Assembly: GCA_004292955.1 (NCBI GenBank)
Contig: RDXX01000009.1
Location: forward strand, 1-64,000
Reading direction: 5' to 3'
Origin: Oscillatoriales cyanobacterium
GTDB taxonomy: Bacteria > Cyanobacteriota > Cyanobacteriia > Cyanobacteriales > Microcoleaceae
DNA length: 64,000 nt
Shown here: piece after piece, positions 32,461 to 42,955 of the stretch
How the letters are laid out: each line of letters begins with the position of its first letter
Numbering within the stretch: position 1 is the stretch's first letter
The notes under the pieces: model-generated
Told to the model about the DNA's origin: nothing
Database searches by the model: none
What the model saw: the letters and a program-made list of their open reading frames with translations, nothing else
Position numbers and translations under genes: made by a program

Positions 32461-32760
32461 CTAAACTCCGGCTTCGGACAAGAGAAATTGCATTGTTTCC
32501 CAAGATAGCCCTTGCTCGATATAGCGGGGGTTATTTGGATTGTAGGGACTATAGAGCCGATCGACACTAACAATCTTTGCTGTCTCCGGCAAAACTGGCA
32601 CTTCTGGATCGCTCGCGGTCGATCGCACCAGGGAGCTAGAAAACCCTTTAAAAATAGCAATTTCGTCGAATTCGCCGTCTATTTCGGCCTTCACGATTAA
32701 CACTTCGTGCGATCGGGCGATCGTGTATTGTTCCAAACGGCGAGCAATAGAGTCAGCCAT
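32461..32760 (-). CDS. Short conserved-looking protein, unknown function
   Basis: 99 aa if started at ATG 32760 (MADSIARRLEQYTIARSHEV); a GTG at 32772 would add four residues and is closer to an AGGA on the minus strand, so the start is uncertain. A compact alpha/beta pattern (VLIVKAEIDGEFDEIAIFKGF) without signal peptide, membrane segment or cysteines suggests a small cytoplasmic protein. I do not recognise a named family. A TATAAT-like box lies about 30 bases upstream. It converges on atpC. Confidence 0.6.
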   Translation of the reverse strand: MADSIARRLEQYTIARSHEVLIVKAEIDGEFDEIAIFKGFSSSLVRSTASDPEVPVLPETAKIVSVDRLYSPYNPNNPRYIEQGLSWETMQFLLSEAGV

Positions 32761-33085
32761 AGCAAATCTCACATTCCTGAAATCTGCTATAATATAGCTT
32801 AATTTGGTCGCTAATTTCAGAGACAGCCAGCCAAAATTTTATATTTAATTCTACCTTTTTTAACACCCGGAAATCAGCGGACATAATATAAGTCAATACG
32901 CTTGGGTTAGCGAAGTATGTCATTGCGAGCTCTTAGCGAAGCAATCGCAAAGACTATGGTGCTTCTCAATGAATTTATCTGCGCGCAAAGCAATTAGATT
33001 GTTAACTGAACCGTATTGTAATATAAGTATTGTCAAAAACATCTGGAAAATATTACTCCTGCACAACCTACTTCGACGATATTTT
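32761..33085. other. Intergenic region with a dispersed repeat
   Basis: Divergent space between the short protein and the lipoprotein gene. Around 32915-32955 it carries a TGTCATTGCGAGC...GCGAAGCAATCGC repeat unit, a common dispersed palindrome in cyanobacteria. An open frame before 33086 exists but has no sign of being coding. Nothing else seen. Confidence 0.4.
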
Positions 33086-34141
33086 ATGAGCCACAAAAAG
33101 CCGAGGTTTCAATTATCGTTTTTGATTCAAAATATTAAACAGCATTTGGCTTGGAAATATTCGCTGCTATTTATACTATTTTTTTGCTTGAGTTTAACTG
33201 TAGCAAGTTGCAACTCCGATCTGATAAATAGCTTTACAGCAAAAAAAACAAACTCATTCTCAAACTTAACAAAAATAGTAAGAATCGGCCATCAGCCTTT
33301 CGGATCCCTGTTTTATCTCAAAGCTAAAGGATCTTTGGAAACCCGTTTAGCAAAAATGGGATGGTCTGTAGAATGGACGGAATTTGTCACAGGGCCACCA
33401 ATTTTAAAAGCAATAGGACAAGGAAAAATCGATCTGGGTTATGCAGGAGTTACGCCGCCAATTTTTGCCCAATCAGAGGGCATACCTTTCGTTTATATTG
33501 CTAATGATTCAGCTTTACCTGGCAGCATTGGCATCATAGTTCCTGAAAATTCTCCTATTCGGACTCTCGCAGATCTTAAAGGCAAGAAAATAGCAGCCAC
33601 TCGGAAAACATCAGCTCACTATTTGTTAATTCGGGCGTTAACTCAAGGCGGATTGAAGTTAAAAAATGCCGAATTAGTCGATTTGTCTCCGCCAAAAGCT
33701 CAGGAAGCATTTCTGAGAGGCGAAGTTGATGCTTGGGCGGTTTGGCAGCCGTTTTTAGCTAAGTTACAGGAAACCATGCCTGCTCATTTCCTGACTGATA
33801 GCGAGCAACTGATCAATGACAGAAACTTCTATTTGGCAAGTCGCTCTTTTGCTAGCGACTTTCCCGATATTGTTAAAACAGTCATGGGAGAAACGCGACA
33901 GATGGCTAATTGGATAACTAAAAATCCCGAGCGAGCAGTAGACTTTATTACCGCTCGAACCGGAATGAAAAAAACCACAGCTAGAAGTTTAACTAAAAGC
34001 CGTACCTACGATTTGTTACCAATTCAAGATAGGGCAGTTGAAGAACAACAACGCATTGCTGAAATTTTCTTTAGGTTGGGACTCCTGCCGGATCGAATTT
34101 GGATTGAAGATCGGATCTGGAAACAAAAATTAGATTTATAA
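33086..34141 (+). CDS. ABC-type aliphatic sulfonate/nitrate/taurine-family substrate-binding lipoprotein
   Basis: 351 aa from ATG 33086. A basic N-terminus, a hydrophobic stretch (SLLFILFFCLSL) and lipobox TVASC indicate a lipid-anchored exported protein. The mature part is an SsuA/TauA-type periplasmic binding fold: RIGHQPFGSLFYLKAKG, GKIDLGYAGVTPPIFA, PENSPIRTLADLKGKKIA, GEVDAWAVWQPFLA. No permease or ATPase gene is adjacent; instead the next gene (121 bp downstream, same strand) is a large periplasm-sensing cyclase. It may be an orphan importer component or present a ligand to that sensor (inference). Confidence 0.85.
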   Translation: MSHKKPRFQLSFLIQNIKQHLAWKYSLLFILFFCLSLTVASCNSDLINSFTAKKTNSFSNLTKIVRIGHQPFGSLFYLKAKGSLETRLAKMGWSVEWTEFVTGPPILKAIGQGKIDLGYAGVTPPIFAQSEGIPFVYIANDSALPGSIGIIVPENSPIRTLADLKGKKIAATRKTSAHYLLIRALTQGGLKLKNAELVDLSPPKAQEAFLRGEVDAWAVWQPFLAKLQETMPAHFLTDSEQLINDRNFYLASRSFASDFPDIVKTVMGETRQMANWITKNPERAVDFITARTGMKKTTARSLTKSRTYDLLPIQDRAVEEQQRIAEIFFRLGLLPDRIWIEDRIWKQKLDL

Positions 34142-34261
34142 AACCACAAGTTAGCCAAAGGTAACGATAAATTAAAGGTGGCGATTGTAGCAGCGCTACG
34201 AAAAATGAAATTAGGTGTATCCTAGAGAAAGAGAGTTAAAACTGTTAAGTAGCAGAATCAA

Positions 34262-37200
34262 ATGTCCTCAATTGCCAATCAACTGCGTTATGGTTTTGTC
34301 TCGATTGTTGTGGCAAGCGTATTGATGGCAGGGAGTACGTTAGCTTACCTCAGCTTTCGGGGACAAATAGAACAGACAAAACAGCTTCAGTACGAGCGAT
34401 CGCAAGCTGCGGCCGCCCAAATTAGCGCTTATCTGGATAACTTGCAGCGCCAACTCAATTATTTGTCAGAATTGCGTGGCCTAACAGAATTTAATACTGA
34501 AACTCAGCGCAGCATTCTTGAAGGATTAATCAATAGCAACAGCGCCTACGAAGTGGTGGGAATTTTAAACAGTAAAGGTCAAGTCGTACAAGTAATGTCG
34601 CCTTACGAATCATACTCTACATCTAGCTTAAGTTTAGCAGGTATTTCGGGAGATGCGCCTCTATTTTGGGAGACGTTTCGACAGGCTCAAAATTATGTTA
34701 GCTCGGTAGATGTCGATATGAAGACAACGGTTAATGTTGTTAATTTAGCCGTACCTATTCGTGACAGTAAAAATAAAATTGCTGGAGTATTATTTGCCAG
34801 AGTAAGTCTAAACTTTTTAATTCAAATTGCAGCCCGATCGCAAGTTGGAAAAACTGGATACAGCTATGTTATCGACAACCGCTCGGTGCTGATTTCGGAA
34901 ACAGGAAACAAGGTTAATCCGTATTTACTCCCAGATTTGAAAGGGCGATCGTTTGTGGGAGAGTTATCGAAATTAGCTTTAGCTTCGGGGATGCAATCTC
35001 CGCTGGTTTATCGAGGTTGGCACGGGGAAGAAGTCATGGGAACGGGTGCGATCGTCCGTCGGGTACAGTGGATGGTGGTTGTAGAGCTACCTACAGCCGA
35101 AGCTTACGCTCCTGTGCGATCGCTCATCTACGTCATGGGTGCAGTTACCACCGTCAGCGCCCTCGCCGCCGTGGGCTTGGGAGTCGCTTTTGCGCGATCG
35201 CTCACAAATCCTTTAAAATCTCTAACATCCGCAGCTACTCAAATGACTAGCGGCATATTGGAAACTCGGGTAAATATTGCCTCATCTAACGAACTAGGAA
35301 AATTAGCTAATGCCTTCAACAGCATGGCCGGTCAATTGGAAGTATCTTTCACAAAATTAGAGCATCAAAATGCTCAATTGCAGCGACTTGACAAACTCAA
35401 AGACGAATTTTTAGCCAATACTTCTCACGAACTCCGCACCCCACTAAACGGCATTATCGGTTTAACAGAATCTTTGATCGATGGTGCTACAGGACAATTA
35501 CCAGCACTGACTATTTCCAATCTAGAAATTATTGCATCTAGTGGCAGAAGACTGTCAAATCTCATCAACGACATTCTCGATTTCTCCAAGCTGAGACACA
35601 AAAATATTGAACTGCAAATCAAGCCCGTCGGCATTCGAGAAATTGTCGATATCGTAGTAACTCTTTCTCAACCTCTAATTGGCACAAAAAACTTGCAGTT
35701 GATTAATTCAGTCACTCCCGACATTCCCCTGGTGGATGCCGACGAAAATCGGGTGCAACAAATTCTTTACAACTTGATCGGCAATGCGATTAAATTTACC
35801 GACAATGGTACTGTAGAAATTTCGGCGAATGCGATCGGCTTGGAATCGCCGCAGTTGGCAAAAAAAGAAAGTTCAGTAACGAGCCAGCTTCTATCTTTAA
35901 TTGTCAGGTCAAAACTGCAAATTACCGTATCCGATACGGGAATTGGCATTGCTGAAGATAAGTTAGAACGAATTTTTGAATCCTTTGAACAAGCAGACGG
36001 CTCCACTGCTAGAGAACACGGAGGAACTGGTTTAGGTTTGGCAGTTACAAAGCAGTTAGTCGAGCTGCACGGTGGCGAAATTCAAGTATCTTCAGAACTC
36101 GGTGTTGGTTCCCAGTTTACCTTTAGTTTGCCAATTTCTAAAAATCAATATCTCGATGACAAGCAGTTGCCAGCAACTGCTCGACATTCTTTAGTTTCGA
36201 GAACAGAAGAGCGCAAGTTGATAATTAATGAAGCTGCTCCACCAAATTTTAACAATAACAGTTCGAGTGCGATTAAATGTTCTTTGAAAAACAACAAAGT
36301 AAAAATTTTGATTGTAGATGACGAACCTGTAAATATTCAGGTATTAACTAACAATCTACTTCTTGAAAATTATACAATCGCCGAAGCTAGCAGCGGTAGA
36401 GAAGCTTTAGCTCTTATCGAGAGAGGCTACAAACCCGATCTAATATTGCTAGATATCATGATGCCACGGATGACTGGTTACGAAGTTTGCGATAAAGTCA
36501 GGGAGAAATTCACGGCTAGCGAATTGCCAATCGTCATGCTAACCGCGAAAAATCAAGTATCTGACTTAGTGCAAGGTTTCAATGCAGGAGCCAATGATTT
36601 TTTAACTAAACCTTTTCTCAAAAATGAATTGCTAGCTCGAATCAAAACTCACATCCGTCTCACAAAAATAAATGCAGCTTATGGTAGATTTGTGCCCCAC
36701 GACTTTCTGCGATTTTTGGGACACGAAAGTATTGTTGATGTTCAACTAGGCGATCAAATCCAGAAAGAAATGACAGTTTTATTTTCTGATATTCGCTCCT
36801 TTACAACTATCTCCGAAGCTATGACTCCCCAAGAAAATTTTAATTTTCTCAACAGCTACCTCAGTCGAGTCAGTCCGGTAATTCGCGATCACAAAGGTTT
36901 CATTGATAAATATATTGGCGATGCGATTATGGCACTATTTCCTGAGTCGGCAGATGATGCTGTTCGCGCGGCAGTGGAAATGCAAAAACAAGTTATTCTT
37001 TTCAACGATCGCCGACAAACAAGGGATTACGCACCAATTACGATCGGTATTGGTTTGCACGCGGGCACTTTAATGCTGGGTACGATTGGCGAAGAAGAAC
37101 GGATGGAGAGTACCGTGATTGCTGATGCGGTGAATCTCGCGTCTCGTTTGGAAGGATTGACTAAGGTTTACGGCTCTGGAATTCTCGTTACTGAATCAAT

Positions 37201-37537
37201 TTTAGAGCGTTTGGGCGATCGATCGCAATATCTGTGCCGATTTGTCGATCGAGTCACCGTAAAAGGGAAAACATCTGCCGTGTCGGTGTTTGAAATTTAT
37301 GATGCAGAAACAGAACAAAGCATTCAGCTAAAACAGGAAACTGCTGCTGTATTTCAACAAGGTATACAGCTTTATGTCGAGCAAAATTTTCCTAAAGCGC
37401 AAAAAATCTTTAAGAATATTTGCGAAACAAATCCTCAAGATAAGTTGGCAGCAATCTACTACCAGCGCTCTCTGAAACATCAAATGTATGGAGTTCCAGA
37501 AGGATGGTCGGGGATAGAATGTTTGGATGAAAAGTAG
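34262..37537 (+). CDS. Hybrid sensor: Cache-HAMP-histidine kinase-receiver-adenylate cyclase 1
   Basis: 1091 aa. TM1 about 10-31; periplasmic Cache-type sensor 32-285; TM2 286-312; HAMP to about 365; HisKA with His389 ([10 protein letters not shown]); HATPase ([21 protein letters not shown]); receiver with Asp731 (LLDIMMP) and Lys783 region (LTKPF); class III cyclase 830-1015; C-terminal ~75-residue helical, TPR-like tail ending GVPEGWSG. Cyclase residues are complete: metal Asp843 and Asp887, Lys883 and Thr951 for adenine, Asn958 and Arg962 for the transition state. It should turn an extracytoplasmic signal into phosphotransfer and cAMP. First of three similar genes. Confidence 0.92.
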   Translation: MSSIANQLRYGFVSIVVASVLMAGSTLAYLSFRGQIEQTKQLQYERSQAAAAQISAYLDNLQRQLNYLSELRGLTEFNTETQRSILEGLINSNSAYEVVGILNSKGQVVQVMSPYESYSTSSLSLAGISGDAPLFWETFRQAQNYVSSVDVDMKTTVNVVNLAVPIRDSKNKIAGVLFARVSLNFLIQIAARSQVGKTGYSYVIDNRSVLISETGNKVNPYLLPDLKGRSFVGELSKLALASGMQSPLVYRGWHGEEVMGTGAIVRRVQWMVVVELPTAEAYAPVRSLIYVMGAVTTVSALAAVGLGVAFARSLTNPLKSLTSAATQMTSGILETRVNIASSNELGKLANAFNSMAGQLEVSFTKLEHQNAQLQRLDKLKDEFLANTSHELRTPLNGIIGLTESLIDGATGQLPALTISNLEIIASSGRRLSNLINDILDFSKLRHKNIELQIKPVGIREIVDIVVTLSQPLIGTKNLQLINSVTPDIPLVDADENRVQQILYNLIGNAIKFTDNGTVEISANAIGLESPQLAKKESSVTSQLLSLIVRSKLQITVSDTGIGIAEDKLERIFESFEQADGSTAREHGGTGLGLAVTKQLVELHGGEIQVSSELGVGSQFTFSLPISKNQYLDDKQLPATARHSLVSRTEERKLIINEAAPPNFNNNSSSAIKCSLKNNKVKILIVDDEPVNIQVLTNNLLLENYTIAEASSGREALALIERGYKPDLILLDIMMPRMTGYEVCDKVREKFTASELPIVMLTAKNQVSDLVQGFNAGANDFLTKPFLKNELLARIKTHIRLTKINAAYGRFVPHDFLRFLGHESIVDVQLGDQIQKEMTVLFSDIRSFTTISEAMTPQENFNFLNSYLSRVSPVIRDHKGFIDKYIGDAIMALFPESADDAVRAAVEMQKQVILFNDRRQTRDYAPITIGIGLHAGTLMLGTIGEEERMESTVIADAVNLASRLEGLTKVYGSGILVTESILERLGDRSQYLCRFVDRVTVKGKTSAVSVFEIYDAETEQSIQLKQETAAVFQQGIQLYVEQNFPKAQKIFKNICETNPQDKLAAIYYQRSLKHQMYGVPEGWSGIECLDEK

Positions 37538-37895
37538 TAAAAGTAGCATCAATCTGAAGTCAGAAATTTTCAGGTCTTCATCGATTTTTCTGGAGCTAGT
37601 CTCAGTCATAATATATTCATACCGAAGCCTGAAGACCCAAAATGGGGAATTTCCCCGAAAATCCGCTGTAGAGTTCGCTAGGTTTGACTTCATAATCGAA
37701 TATAATGCGTAAAGCTATGCGAAAAAAAACCTGGTTTCTATAAAAAATCTCAGGTTTGACAGCGATTCAGGAAACAACCTAGAATCAGGCTGTTATTGTG
37801 TAACTTTTGTTCAACTACAACAAGGTTTACAATACTTAACAGTGGTGTAGCTTCCCTCCGAGTATAAACCGTGTCTTTTAATCTAAATTAATGTT
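37538..37895. other. Intergenic region between cyclase genes 1 and 2
   Basis: 358 bp, AT-rich. No repeat family, hairpin or open frame that I can support. A promoter for the second cyclase gene is likely here because the gap is long, but no clear boxes stand out. Confidence 0.4.
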
Positions 37896-40800
37896 ATGTC
37901 AACTTTTTCTCTCAATCGCTTAGCTGCCAAACTTTCAGGAAAAACGACGCTGCAAACTGTACTCATAGTTCCGTTTGTCTTGCAAGTATTTGCGGCAGTG
38001 GGAATTGTGGGATATTTATCATTTAAGAACTCTCAAAAAGCCGTGAACGATCTTGCAGATCAGTTAATGGGGGAAGTGAGCAATCGCATTGAGCAAAATT
38101 TGATAACTTATTTGCAAACTCCGCACCAGATCAATCAAAGCAAGCTGGATGCACTGAAGTTGGGTTTTGTGAACATCAAAGACTTGCCAGCTTGGGAAAA
38201 GTATCTGTGGCGGCAAGTGCAATTATATCCTTATATCAATTTTACGTCGTTCGCCAATCGCAATGGAGAATACCGCACTGGCGAAAAGATGTCGAATGGG
38301 ACTTTGTTGATTAACGCCTCCGGCCCGTCTACCAAATTTAATTTTTATTCCTACAATACTAATGATAGTGGCGATCGCACAAAAATAGCAGCCACCATCA
38401 AAAACTTCGACATCCGACAGAACCCTTTATACAAAGATGCCTCTGTAGCAGGCAAAACCACTTGGAGTTCAGTGGATGTCTCCTCGCTAGAACCCACACT
38501 GCTCCTCAGCGCGCTGCAACCAGTTTACAACAACCAGAAACAGCTAGACGGAGTATTAATTACTGCTTTACGTCTGGACAGTATCAGTGAATTTTTAAAC
38601 AGCCTCAAAATAGGCAAATCCGGTCAAACTTTTATTATCGAAAGAAAGGGAACGCTGCTGGCAACTTCCACCCCAGAAAAACCTTTCCGCAACAAAAACG
38701 GTAAAAAACAACAGTTTCAAGTCAAAGAAAGCAGCGATATCGTAACCCAGAGTACAGCTAAATACTTAGAAAGTCACTTTCAAGACTTGCAGCAAATTAC
38801 CGAATCGAAACTAATCCATTTTGAAATCAATGGGAAGCAGCAATTTTTAAAAGTTATGCCATTCCAAGATGGCAAAGGTTTAGATTGGCTCATTGTCGTC
38901 GTCGTTCCAGAAGCCGATTTTATGGAACAAATAAATGCCGGCAATAGAACTACAATCTTGCTATGTCTGGCAGCTTTGGCTGTAGCTACTGCGATCGGAA
39001 TTTGCACTTCTCGCTGGATTACCAAACCAATTTTAAAATTAAAAGATGCAGCAATAGATTTGTCTCAAGGACAATTTGACAGAACTGTCAAGCTCGATCG
39101 TTCCGACGAGTTGGGCGTGCTTGCTACCGCTTTTAACAGCATGGCAGCACAACTGCAAACATCTTTTAGTGCCTTAGAAACTAAAAATACCCAATTGCAG
39201 CAACTGGACAAACTGAAAGACGAATTCTTAGCCAATACTTCCCACGAACTCCGCACTCCCCTCAACGGCATTATTGGGATTGCAGAATCTTTGATAGACG
39301 GTGCTACCGGAAAACTGCCAGAAACGACCAATTTCAACTTAGCTTTGATTGCATCGTCAGGAAAAAGATTGGCTTCTTTAATAAACGATATCCTCGACTT
39401 TTCTCAGCTCAAACACAAAAGTCTTGAACTGCAAACTAAGTCAGTCAACCTCCGAGAAATCGTCTTTGTGATTCTCAAATTATGTCAGCCATTGGTAGGC
39501 ACAAAAAAATTGCAATTGATTAACTCAGTTGCTCCGGAATTGCCACCAATAGCAGCCGACGAGAATCGTTTGGAGCAAATACTTTATAACTTAATCGGCA
39601 ACGCGATTAAATTCACTGAAAGCGGCACAGTTGAGATTTCAGCAGCATTGATAACGAGCCCTGAAGAATCATCACCTAATCCCCAATTGGCGATTACTGT
39701 ATCCGACACAGGCATTGGCATCCCCGAAAATAAATTAGAGCAAATTTTTGAATCATTTGAACAAGCTGACGGTTCCACTGCTAGAGAATATGGTGGGACG
39801 GGTTTAGGGTTAACTGTTGCCAAGAAATTAGTGGAATTACACGGCGGTAAAATCTCGGTATCTTCAAGTGTAGGCGTAGGTTCCCAATTTATTTTTACTT
39901 TACCAGTCTCAGAGAGTCAGCCGGAAATTAACAGCAAACAGCCTGGTTTAACCGAGGGCGAGGAGATTTTGCTTGCTCCTGAATTAGACTCCGAATCATC
40001 TCTAGTAAATTCTACTATCTTAACCAAAAGGGACTTGATAGAAGAAGGTGAAAAAGTAAAAGTTTTAGTGGTCGATGATGAACCAATTAACATTCAGGTC
40101 ATTATCAATAATCTCGCTCTGGAAAACTATGCGATCGCTCAAGCGATCAACGGCAGAGAAGCTTTAAATCTGATTGAATCAGGATTTAAGCCAGACTTGA
40201 TTTTACTCGACGTAATGATGCCGCAGATGACTGGTTATGAAGTCTGTCGAGCAGTTCGCCAACAATACTCACCTTTAGAAATACCAATTCTGATGGTGAC
40301 GGCCAAAAATCAAACGAGTGACTTGGTAGAAGCTTTTAACTCAGAAGCGAATGATTATATAACTAAACCTTTTATCAAAAAGGAATTGTTAGCCAGAATC
40401 AAGACGCAAATTAGTATGGCAAAACTGAATGCAGCTTACGGCAAGTTTGTGCCGCATGATTTTTTAGATTTGCTTGAAAGACCGAGTATTATTGAAGTCA
40501 AATTAGGCGACAATCAGGAAAAGAATATGACTGTACTTTTTGCTGATATTCGCTCTTTTACGGTACTTTCAGAACAGATGACACCAGCCGAAAACTTTGC
40601 ATTTATTAATAGTTACTTGGGAAGGGTGAGTCCTGCAATCAGGGAAAACAACGGGTTTATCAACAAATATATTGGCGATGCAGTCATGGCTTTGTTTCCG
40701 ACATCTCCATCAGATGGTGTGCGAGCAGCAATTGATATGCAAAAAGAATTGAGTATCTACAACGAGCAGCGAGAACAAAACGGCTTGTTGCCGATCGCGA

Positions 40801-41294
40801 TCGGCATTGGTTTGCACGCGGGCAATTTGATGTTGGGTACAATTGGCGAGCGAGAACGGATGGAAAGTACCGTGATTTCTGATGCGGTGAATCTCGCGTC
40901 TCGTTTGGAAGGATTGACTAAGGTTTACGGCTCTGGAATTCTCGTTAGCGGTGAAATTATCGATCGCCTGGACGATTCAGAAACATACAACTACAGATTT
41001 GTCGATCGAGTAACGGTGAAAGGAAAGACAACTGCTGTGTCGGTATTTGAAATTTATGATGCAGAAACAGAACAAAGCATTCTCCTCAAACAGCAAACTG
41101 CGGAGATTTTTCAAGAAGCTCTCAATTTTTACTACCAGAAAAAATTTGTTGCTGCTCAAAAAGTATTTGAGAATATTTTAGAAATCAATCCTGAGGATCT
41201 GGTAGCAACGCTATATTTCAAGCGCTCTCGCAAGTATCGAATGTATGGAGTACCCGAGGGGTGGTCTGGGGTGGAAGACGGGGCGGAAAAGTAG
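37896..41294 (+). CDS. Hybrid sensor: dCache-HAMP-histidine kinase-receiver-adenylate cyclase 2
   Basis: 1132 aa. TM1 about 22-43; long periplasmic dCache region 44-350 ([20 protein letters not shown]); TM2 352-370; HAMP; HisKA with His450; HATPase with DTGIGI and GTGLGL; receiver with Asp772; class III cyclase with metal Asp884 and Asp928, Lys924 and Thr992; the same tail ending GVPEGWSG. From the HAMP domain on it is closely related to gene 1, with a 69-base stretch identical in DNA, while the sensor regions differ. So the same output may answer a different ligand. Confidence 0.92.
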   Translation: MSTFSLNRLAAKLSGKTTLQTVLIVPFVLQVFAAVGIVGYLSFKNSQKAVNDLADQLMGEVSNRIEQNLITYLQTPHQINQSKLDALKLGFVNIKDLPAWEKYLWRQVQLYPYINFTSFANRNGEYRTGEKMSNGTLLINASGPSTKFNFYSYNTNDSGDRTKIAATIKNFDIRQNPLYKDASVAGKTTWSSVDVSSLEPTLLLSALQPVYNNQKQLDGVLITALRLDSISEFLNSLKIGKSGQTFIIERKGTLLATSTPEKPFRNKNGKKQQFQVKESSDIVTQSTAKYLESHFQDLQQITESKLIHFEINGKQQFLKVMPFQDGKGLDWLIVVVVPEADFMEQINAGNRTTILLCLAALAVATAIGICTSRWITKPILKLKDAAIDLSQGQFDRTVKLDRSDELGVLATAFNSMAAQLQTSFSALETKNTQLQQLDKLKDEFLANTSHELRTPLNGIIGIAESLIDGATGKLPETTNFNLALIASSGKRLASLINDILDFSQLKHKSLELQTKSVNLREIVFVILKLCQPLVGTKKLQLINSVAPELPPIAADENRLEQILYNLIGNAIKFTESGTVEISAALITSPEESSPNPQLAITVSDTGIGIPENKLEQIFESFEQADGSTAREYGGTGLGLTVAKKLVELHGGKISVSSSVGVGSQFIFTLPVSESQPEINSKQPGLTEGEEILLAPELDSESSLVNSTILTKRDLIEEGEKVKVLVVDDEPINIQVIINNLALENYAIAQAINGREALNLIESGFKPDLILLDVMMPQMTGYEVCRAVRQQYSPLEIPILMVTAKNQTSDLVEAFNSEANDYITKPFIKKELLARIKTQISMAKLNAAYGKFVPHDFLDLLERPSIIEVKLGDNQEKNMTVLFADIRSFTVLSEQMTPAENFAFINSYLGRVSPAIRENNGFINKYIGDAVMALFPTSPSDGVRAAIDMQKELSIYNEQREQNGLLPIAIGIGLHAGNLMLGTIGERERMESTVISDAVNLASRLEGLTKVYGSGILVSGEIIDRLDDSETYNYRFVDRVTVKGKTTAVSVFEIYDAETEQSILLKQQTAEIFQEALNFYYQKKFVAAQKVFENILEINPEDLVATLYFKRSRKYRMYGVPEGWSGVEDGAEK

Positions 41295-41303
41295 GCAGCT
41301 TTT

Positions 41304-41434
41304 CTAAGGAAGGAGAATTAAATAACTTACAATTTTTATTGTTCTTGTGGGATGGGCGTCCCGCCCGTCTTTTCTGGACGGGCGGGACGCCCATCCCACA
41401 AATATGTGTAAATTATTTAATTCGCGCTCCTAAG
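41304..41434. repeat. MITE-like element with long inverted ends (GAATTAAATAA family), copy 1
   Basis: 131 bp. Ends CTAAGGAAGGAGAATTAAAT and ATTTAATTCGCGCTCCTAAG are inverted repeats continuing through TTACA. The centre is a GC-rich palindrome (GGGATGGGCGTCCCGCCCGTC and its complement, 41350-41400). The second copy, in opposite orientation, is at 49874-50007. It lies just after the second cyclase gene. Confidence 0.85.
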
Positions 41435-41499
41435 GAAGAGGGTTCGCTTCGGCTTTGCTCTTCTGGTAAAAACAGGGATTCGGGAAGAAGACTTTAGTT

Positions 41500-41623
41500 G
41501 GGAGCATCTCAGTTTTGCAAGAAGCATTTTTTAAAGAGCGGACTGAAGTCCGTACTACGATCCTTTTTTGAGCGGGGACAGCACTATAATAAAAAATGCT
41601 TTTTTCAAAAATGAGATGCTCCC
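41500..41623. repeat. MITE-like element, GGGAGCATCTCA family, copy C
   Basis: 124 bp, ends GGGAGCATCTCA and TGAGATGCTCCC. Its left half carries a GGACTGAAGTCCGTACTACG unit of another repeat family; its right half (GGGGACAGCACTATAATAAA) matches the cores of copies B and D. So it looks like a composite of two repeat types. The rest of 41435-41740 shows nothing else. Confidence 0.8.
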
Positions 41624-41740
41624 GAATCGATCGCATTGGTGTCAGCAATCAAAAACGTCCTCAGCGTCGGGTGCGGTTGCTATAAAAGATAGGGCGCGCA
41701 CGGCACGCCCTACTCTGTTTAAAATATGGTAGTACAAACT

Positions 41741-42013
41741 TTAAAATATAGTTGTACAAACGCCCAATTTATTCCAAGTTTTTGGGCCGACAATGCCATC
41801 AGCAGCGATTTTTTGTTGCTGTTGAAAACTGATGACTGCTTGTTGGGTTTTCGCGCCGAACGATCCATCAGTATCTAGGGAAGCTCCACTGACATTTAAA
41901 ACTCGTTGGAGGTAGCGGACATCCTCATTTTGGGTGACAGCATCGTTGCGTTGGAGTAGGGGAAAATAACGGCAGGAAGGTAATTCAAGGCGAGTTGCGT
42001 TTGTGGTTTGCAT
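41741..42013 (-). CDS. Small peptidoglycan-binding-domain protein 1
   Basis: 90 aa from ATG 42013, preceded by GGAGA with good spacing. One PG_binding_1 domain fills residues about 30-86: EDVRYLQRVLNVSG, DGSFGAKTQQAVISFQQQ, DGIVGPKTWNKLG. No signal peptide is visible, which is unusual for a wall-binding protein. It is tandem with a paralogue at 42084-42365 (shared start MQTTN and shared cysteine after LP), and a decayed third copy lies at 43555-43708. Confidence 0.85.
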   Translation of the reverse strand: MQTTNATRLELPSCRYFPLLQRNDAVTQNEDVRYLQRVLNVSGASLDTDGSFGAKTQQAVISFQQQQKIAADGIVGPKTWNKLGVCTTIF

Positions 42014-42083
42014 GGTTGGATTCTCCATTTATTGTTTGCAAGTTGCGATCGACAAAGAAGTGCGGGCAAATGTTGGCAGTGAT

Positions 42084-42365
42084 TTAACAAGGAGGTTCGC
42101 TAACGCAAGCGCCTAATTTCGTCCAAGTTTGCTGGCCAACAATGCCATCAACAGTAATCTTATTTTTCTTTTGAAAATTGATGACTGCTTGTTCGGTTTT
42201 GGCACCGAAGAATCCATCAGTTGCTACGGGATATCCTTTTTTAACTAAGGATTGTTGGAGATAGCGCACGTCTTTATTGGCGGCAGGGCTGCTATCATTT
42301 CGTCGCAGTGTGGGCAAGGAAGAGCACATCGGTAATTGAGCGTGAATTTCGTTTGTGGTTTGCAT
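42084..42365 (-). CDS. Small peptidoglycan-binding-domain protein 2
   Basis: 93 aa. Same layout as its neighbour: MQTTNEIHAQLPMC, then a PG_binding_1 domain (KDVRYLQQSLVKKGY, DGFFGAKTEQAVINFQKK, DGIVGQQTWTKLGAC). 70 bp separate the two, so they are probably co-transcribed from the conserved leader upstream of this gene. No signal peptide or catalytic domain. Such single-domain proteins may bind wall peptides or act as modifiers of murein enzymes; position inside the sensor-cyclase cluster may be incidental. Confidence 0.85.
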   Translation of the reverse strand: MQTTNEIHAQLPMCSSLPTLRRNDSSPAANKDVRYLQQSLVKKGYPVATDGFFGAKTEQAVINFQKKNKITVDGIVGQQTWTKLGACVSEPPC

Positions 42366-42379
42366 GGTTTTATTGGGGA

Positions 42380-42500
42380 TTAGTGGTTTGCAAGTTGTTT
42401 GAACCTGCTATTCCCTAGTTGTAGCTGTGGTGGAAAGTGCTTTAACAGTCGCTTTTTTCAGTGACGCTTGTTTGAGGTAGCTCAGATGAGTGACAGAAGA
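42380..42500 (-). promoter_or_regulatory. Conserved leader/promoter region of the peptidoglycan-binding genes
   Basis: GTTGTAGCTGTGG, TTTAACAGTCGCTTTTT and AGTGACGCTTGTTTGAGGTA within this stretch recur almost unchanged at 43740-43840, upstream of the decayed copy. Conservation of non-coding sequence that outlasts its gene suggests either recent duplication or a functional control region. Confidence 0.5.
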
Positions 42501-42511
42501 AACGAGGTTCG

Positions 42512-42563
42512 TTCAGTTGACAGTTGACAGTTGACAGTTGACAGTTGACAGTTGACAGTTGAC
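42512..42563. repeat. STRR: tandem GTTGACA heptamers
   Basis: About seven tandem heptamers, reverse complement of the TGTCAAC arrays elsewhere. Next to it (42590-42660) is the ~80-bp module shared with 28560-28640 in inverted orientation. Confidence 0.8.
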
Positions 42564-42798
42564 CTGGGATAGCGACCTCTACCTAGAAGTCCGAGGATTG
42601 GAGTAATGAATCGTCTGATTTTAATTTCTACGCCAAAGAGAGAGGCTTTCAACCAATTCTTTAGCGTATTGAGATAGTGCTTGGTTATTTCATATAAAAA
42701 AATATTTTATATTGACGAAGATAATATCGGGATTTTTTGGTTCAAATTAGCTTAAGTATCGCTACTCGCAACTATTTTTTAATGACATATTCAAATAC

Positions 42799-42832
42799 GA
42801 AAATCCCCAACTATTAAGATCTGGGGATTTTC
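42799..42832. terminator. Bidirectional intrinsic-terminator-like hairpin
   Basis: GAAAATCCCCA (42799-42809) and TGGGGATTTTC (42822-42832) form a perfect 11-bp stem with a 12-base loop, with T/A runs on both sides. It could stop transcripts from the small minus-strand membrane gene at 43164-43370, about 330 bases away. Confidence 0.45.
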
Positions 42833-42955
42833 TCGATATGGCGATCCACATTACCAAGAAGAATGGGTTTAAAGCGTCCTCCTTAATAATGGGGAAATAA
42901 AACAAAATTATTCACTGTTTCATTCCTCGGACTTAAGGGTAGAGGTCGATATCGA

